Assembly (NCBI GenBank): GCA_045597045.1
Contig: JAZODN010000048.1
Location: 1 to 22,548 of the forward strand
Reading direction: 5' to 3'
DNA length: 22,548 nt
Origin: SIG588 sp045597045
Lineage (GTDB): Bacteria > Bacillota > Clostridia > Oscillospirales > Acutalibacteraceae
The position numbers and the translations under genes are program-made. Of this stretch, positions 20,301-22,548 are shown piece by piece. How positions within the stretch are numbered: the first letter of the stretch is position 1; every line of letters begins with the position of its first letter. The notes beneath the pieces are model-generated. The model saw only the letters and a list, made by a program, of their open reading frames with translations, made no database searches and had not been told where the DNA came from.

Positions 20301-22548
20301 GGCGCCGCGATTATCTGCTCAAAACGTGGTCGCAGGAGTTCTTGGAACAGGACGGTACCGCCTTGCTGAAGGAGTGTCAGGAAATATCGCTGCGGTGGGC
20401 AGTTCCGAAACGGGTGGGTATGCGTCAGTTGCAAAAGCGGCTGCAGCCGTTGGCGGTGCAGCCGATTGATGACGTGATAGACGCCGTGCAGGTGCTTAGC
20501 CGCATGCAGGCCGAAAAAGCAGCTGCCGAAGCGCTGCTGCCACTCTACGGCAGCGATTTGGGCGGCTGGTATCGGGGCGAGGACACCGATTGGAAGACCG
20601 TGAGTGAACAAGCGGAAGCGGCGCAGCACCACGTTGCGGTGTTGCAGGATTACGTTGGCAACACCGTCGCGCGCACCACGCTTTGCACCGACAGCGGTGC
20701 CGTTATGGCGGCGACCGCCACGGTGGAAAATTACGAAACCTTCCGCCGTTGCCGCACGGCTTGCTACGACCTGCTTTGCGTGGTGGAATCGGAGAATGCC
20801 GACTGGCTGTCCGGTCAAATCGAGATGTGCGACAGGATTTTAACGCATGCGGATGATCTGAAGGATTGGATCACCTTCGTAGGTATTGCGGGCGAAGCAC
20901 AAGACGCAGGGCTTTCGGCGTTGGTGAGTGCCTATTGCAACGGTGCTGCACACGAGGATATTGTGCCGGCCTACAAAAAGGCGGCGTACAAAGCACTGAT
21001 CGCGAACGCCATCGACGGGCAGGGTGTGCTGAACGCGTTTTCGGGGCCGGTGTTCAACGAAACGATTGAGCAATATAAGCGGTTGGACAAGGAGTTCACC
21101 GATCTCGTTCGGCAGGAACTGTTCTGCCGTCTGGCGGCCAATGTGCCGGACTTCACCGGCGAAGCGGCGCAGAGTTCCGAATTGGGTATTCTGCAGCGTA
21201 ACATCAAGAGTGGCGGCCGCGGCATGAGTATCCGACGCTTGTTTGAGCAGCTGCCGCATCTGTTGCCGCGCCTGTGTCCGTGTATGTTGATGAGCCCCAT
21301 TTCCGCCGCACAGTATCTTGATCCGCGCCGCCGTCCGTTTGATATCGTGGTGTTCGACGAAGCGTCGCAGCTGCCCACCTGTAAAGCGGTGGGGGTGTTG
21401 GCGCGCGGTGTGGATGCGGTGATCGTCGGCGACCCGAAACAGATGCCGCCCACCGCCTTCTTTGCCACCAATGCGGTGGACGAGGAGAATTTGGAATCCG
21501 AAGATCTGGAAAGCATTTTGGACGATTGTTTGGCCATCAATATGCCGCAGACGCACCTGCTTTGGCACTACCGTTCCCATCACGAGAGTCTGATCTCTTT
21601 CAGCAACCACCAGTTCTACGAAAACAAGCTGTTTACTTTCCCGTCGGTCAACGACCGTGAATCCAAGGTTTCGCTGGTGCATGTGGACGGTGTGTTTGAA
21701 CGCGGCAAAGGACGCCGTAACCGCGCGGAAGCGGAAGCGGTGGTGGCCGAGATCTGCCGCCGTTGCCACGATCCCGCACTCGCCGGGCTGAGCGTGGGTG
21801 TCATCACCTTTAATATTTCGCAGCAGGTGCTGATCGACGATATGCTGAGCGATGCCTGCACGACCGATCCGGCGCTCGAAAAATGGATCTACGAACGGGA
21901 AGAGCCGCTGTTTGTGAAGAACTTGGAAAACGTGCAGGGCGACGAGCGCGACGTGATCCTGTTCTCGGTCGGTTACGGTCCCGATGAAAACGGTAAGGTA
22001 TACATGAATTTTGGCCCTCTTAACCGCGACGGCGGTTGGCGCCGCTTGAACGTGGCGGTGTCCCGTGCGCGTGACGAGATGATCGTGTTTTCCACCTTAA
22101 CACCCGATCAGATCAATCTGGCCAAAACCGACGCGGCCGGTGTGGTGGCGCTGAAAGCGTTCTTGATGTATGCCGGTGGCGAGGAATTGGCGCTGAATGA
22201 AAATTCGTCGCTACAACTGCAGTCGGTCAAAGCCGGCATTGCCAAGCGCATTCGCTCGTTGCTGAAGGCCGAGGGCTTTGATGCCGATCTCAACGTCGGC
22301 CGTTCGGAATACAAGATCGATATCGGCGTGATCGATCCGCAAAACCCCGAAACATACATTCTCGGCATTGTGCTGGACGGCAGCAGCTATGGGGCGGCCA
22401 AAACCACCCGTGACCGCGAAATCGCGCAAATTCGCATTTTGCATGGCCTTGGGTGGAACGTGATGCGTATTTGGACGATGGATTGGTGGGATAATCGCCA
22501 AAAAGAGATCCGGCGCATTGTGGCCGAGGTGCGTCGCCTGCAGGCGGC
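17375..22548 (+). CDS. DUF4011-type SF1 DNA/RNA helicase with transglutaminase-like N-terminus and Vsr-like nuclease C-terminus (3' end outside window)
   Basis: The frame is open from ATG 17375 (GGAGG 7 nt upstream) to the window end, over 1724 residues. Residues about 30-130 are beta-rich. About 180-300 hold a transglutaminase-like segment, GTCMDLTLLYASCLEAVG with Cys248 and TGHIFTGVW with His274. The helicase core has Walker A GPPGTGKS (709-716), Walker B FDEASQ (1327-1332), motif III VGDPKQMPP (1351-1359), NVQGDERD (1519-1526) and motif VI RRLNVAVSRAR (1556-1566), with a long helical insertion of about 600 residues between Walker A and B. At about 1610-1720 a Vsr/MTES_1575-like region follows: YKIDIGVID, then LDGSSYG with Asp1668, and GWNVMRIWTMDWW. 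Related proteins occur in bacterial defence islands. Divergent from the kinase operon with its own promoter. Confidence 0.9.
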   Translation, partial: MELTILKNGEADIAVSQETPQAEPAHVDNAAPIDLQLSLSVAPVINYALHRNGVRAVQSVTITNRSEQDVSDLTLRIVSTPAFATPLSVDIRFIPAGKSYEIATVDLHLDAEFLAGMTERIEGELRASLWGERELATASEPVTVLAFDQWSGQPNHPELLAAFVTPNHPILATVISRAATYLQRWTGDSSFTGYLYQDPDRVLKQAAALFCALKEENLVYCISPASFEETGQRIRLCDMVLQQKIGTCMDLTLLYASCLEAVGLHPLLILTTGHIFTGVWLDELTFTDTVQDDPAVITKRLADGVNEIAVVETTMVVNGKNASFDDAVRAAEHHFIGSDPIDCVIDVQRARLCGVTPIPQRVHDAEGWHIEHDLPEETGGLHAPRAVSEIIDVAPDAFDPQAVPKMVQWERKLLDLGLRNNLISLRFSKNIVPLLTTSLDDLEDALSEGEDFSVLPRPGDLVGSSEFNFETMHDPGEYAGLISSEYKNRRLRAVHSEAELNKTMKTLYRNVKTALEENGANTLYLVMGLLRWYESSHSTKPRYAPVVLLPVELVRRGGSKGYVLRLRDDDPQINVTILEKIKQDFNVNVAGLDPLPMDEHGIDLRRVFTVLRKATMGQDRWDVLESAYLGIFSFSQFVMWNDMRNRSEDLLKNKIVRSLIEGKLAWDAKPMEIGAQVSEEGTLLPMPADASQLYAIQAACRGESFVLHGPPGTGKSQTITSLIANALAQGKSVLFVAEKKAALEVVQKRLESIGIAPFCLELHSNKTKKRAVLEQLRIASEVTRDKTPEQYAEKAERLRELRRNLDGYAVQLHTVLPCGYSVFGLINEYEDFAEAPDLVVFDAAFVETADRRTFDSHTILLERLVAAARALGHPHQHPLASVGVRQYTQQLRQALAPTVTAYREAAAAFVPHAAGLAEILSFGAVRDRMDMERLLSLAKSVAAFGRLPRGWAAVENPFEYFAAVKKMATHFTEYLRRRDYLLKTWSQEFLEQDGTALLKECQEISLRWAVPKRVGMRQLQKRLQPLAVQPIDDVIDAVQVLSRMQAEKAAAEALLPLYGSDLGGWYRGEDTDWKTVSEQAEAAQHHVAVLQDYVGNTVARTTLCTDSGAVMAATATVENYETFRRCRTACYDLLCVVESENADWLSGQIEMCDRILTHADDLKDWITFVGIAGEAQDAGLSALVSAYCNGAAHEDIVPAYKKAAYKALIANAIDGQGVLNAFSGPVFNETIEQYKRLDKEFTDLVRQELFCRLAANVPDFTGEAAQSSELGILQRNIKSGGRGMSIRRLFEQLPHLLPRLCPCMLMSPISAAQYLDPRRRPFDIVVFDEASQLPTCKAVGVLARGVDAVIVGDPKQMPPTAFFATNAVDEENLESEDLESILDDCLAINMPQTHLLWHYRSHHESLISFSNHQFYENKLFTFPSVNDRESKVSLVHVDGVFERGKGRRNRAEAEAVVAEICRRCHDPALAGLSVGVITFNISQQVLIDDMLSDACTTDPALEKWIYEREEPLFVKNLENVQGDERDVILFSVGYGPDENGKVYMNFGPLNRDGGWRRLNVAVSRARDEMIVFSTLTPDQINLAKTDAAGVVALKAFLMYAGGEELALNENSSLQLQSVKAGIAKRIRSLLKAEGFDADLNVGRSEYKIDIGVIDPQNPETYILGIVLDGSSYGAAKTTRDREIAQIRILHGLGWNVMRIWTMDWWDNRQKEIRRIVAEVRRLQA

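Noticed and set aside
17756..20818. A 1020-codon open frame on the minus strand.
   Set aside because: It is the antisense shadow of the helicase gene, rich in His, Gln and Arg with no domain, and the plus strand carries clear helicase motifs.

Overview
The window looks like a chromosomal segment of an endospore-forming, fairly GC-rich member of the Clostridia, probably close to Oscillospiraceae/Ruminococcaceae. The support is a SpoVAC gene with a forespore-type promoter, a YtvI-like sporulation membrane protein, purine-rich Shine-Dalgarno sites, SigA-type promoters, and an FHA-like/SEDS/class B PBP gene order that I recall from Clostridia and Actinobacteria. Family names come from reading the sequence; no database search was possible.

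Layout. 1-953: an AT-rich island with a partial unknown gene and an IS200-like REP-associated tyrosine transposase (RAYT). Four GTAG-hairpin REP-like repeats lie in and just after the transposase gene, and the last one supplies the stop codon of the next gene. 950-5144: ordinary chromosomal genes, namely spoVAC (-), a ytvI-like permease (+), a GQSNM-type sialate O-acetylesterase-like hydrolase (-), an orphan DegT/DnrJ/EryC1 aminotransferase (+) and a small DUF6514-like protein (-). These are separated by readable promoters and terminators. 5255-6955: a separately promoted TIR/nucleoside-deoxyribosyltransferase-like protein with a coiled coil and TPR-like helical repeats.

7065-17129 (all minus strand): an eight-gene, tightly packed operon. 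In transcription order it encodes a probable pseudokinase, a Hanks-type Ser/Thr kinase with DFP in place of DFG and a vWA-like C-terminus, a two-TM protein, a zinc-ribbon GTPase, a GAP1-like membrane protein with a Lys-rich linker, a TM protein with a possible degenerate FHA domain, a SEDS (RodA/FtsW) glycosyltransferase with an extra coiled coil, and a class B penicillin-binding protein with intact SxxK/SxN/KTG motifs. Four junctions overlap at stop/start codons. 17375-22548: a divergently transcribed, more than 1724-residue DUF4011-type SF1 helicase with a transglutaminase-like N-terminal part and a Vsr/PD-(D/E)xK-like C-terminus, cut by the window end.

How it may work (inference). The kinase, pseudokinase, GTPase and GAP1-like protein look like a membrane-proximal NTP-dependent switch. 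It is co-translated with a dedicated peptidoglycan polymerase/crosslinker pair and flanked by a TIR-like effector-type protein and a helicase-nuclease. Kinase/FHA control of SEDS-PBP pairs is known from the actinobacterial pknAB-rodA-pbpA locus. GTPase-GAP1, TIR-like and helicase-nuclease parts are known from bacterial conflict systems. Their union here is the main candidate for an undescribed system.

No tRNA, rRNA, CRISPR array or complete insertion sequence with defined ends was seen. The largest gene-free stretch is the 245-bp divergent promoter region at 17130-17374.
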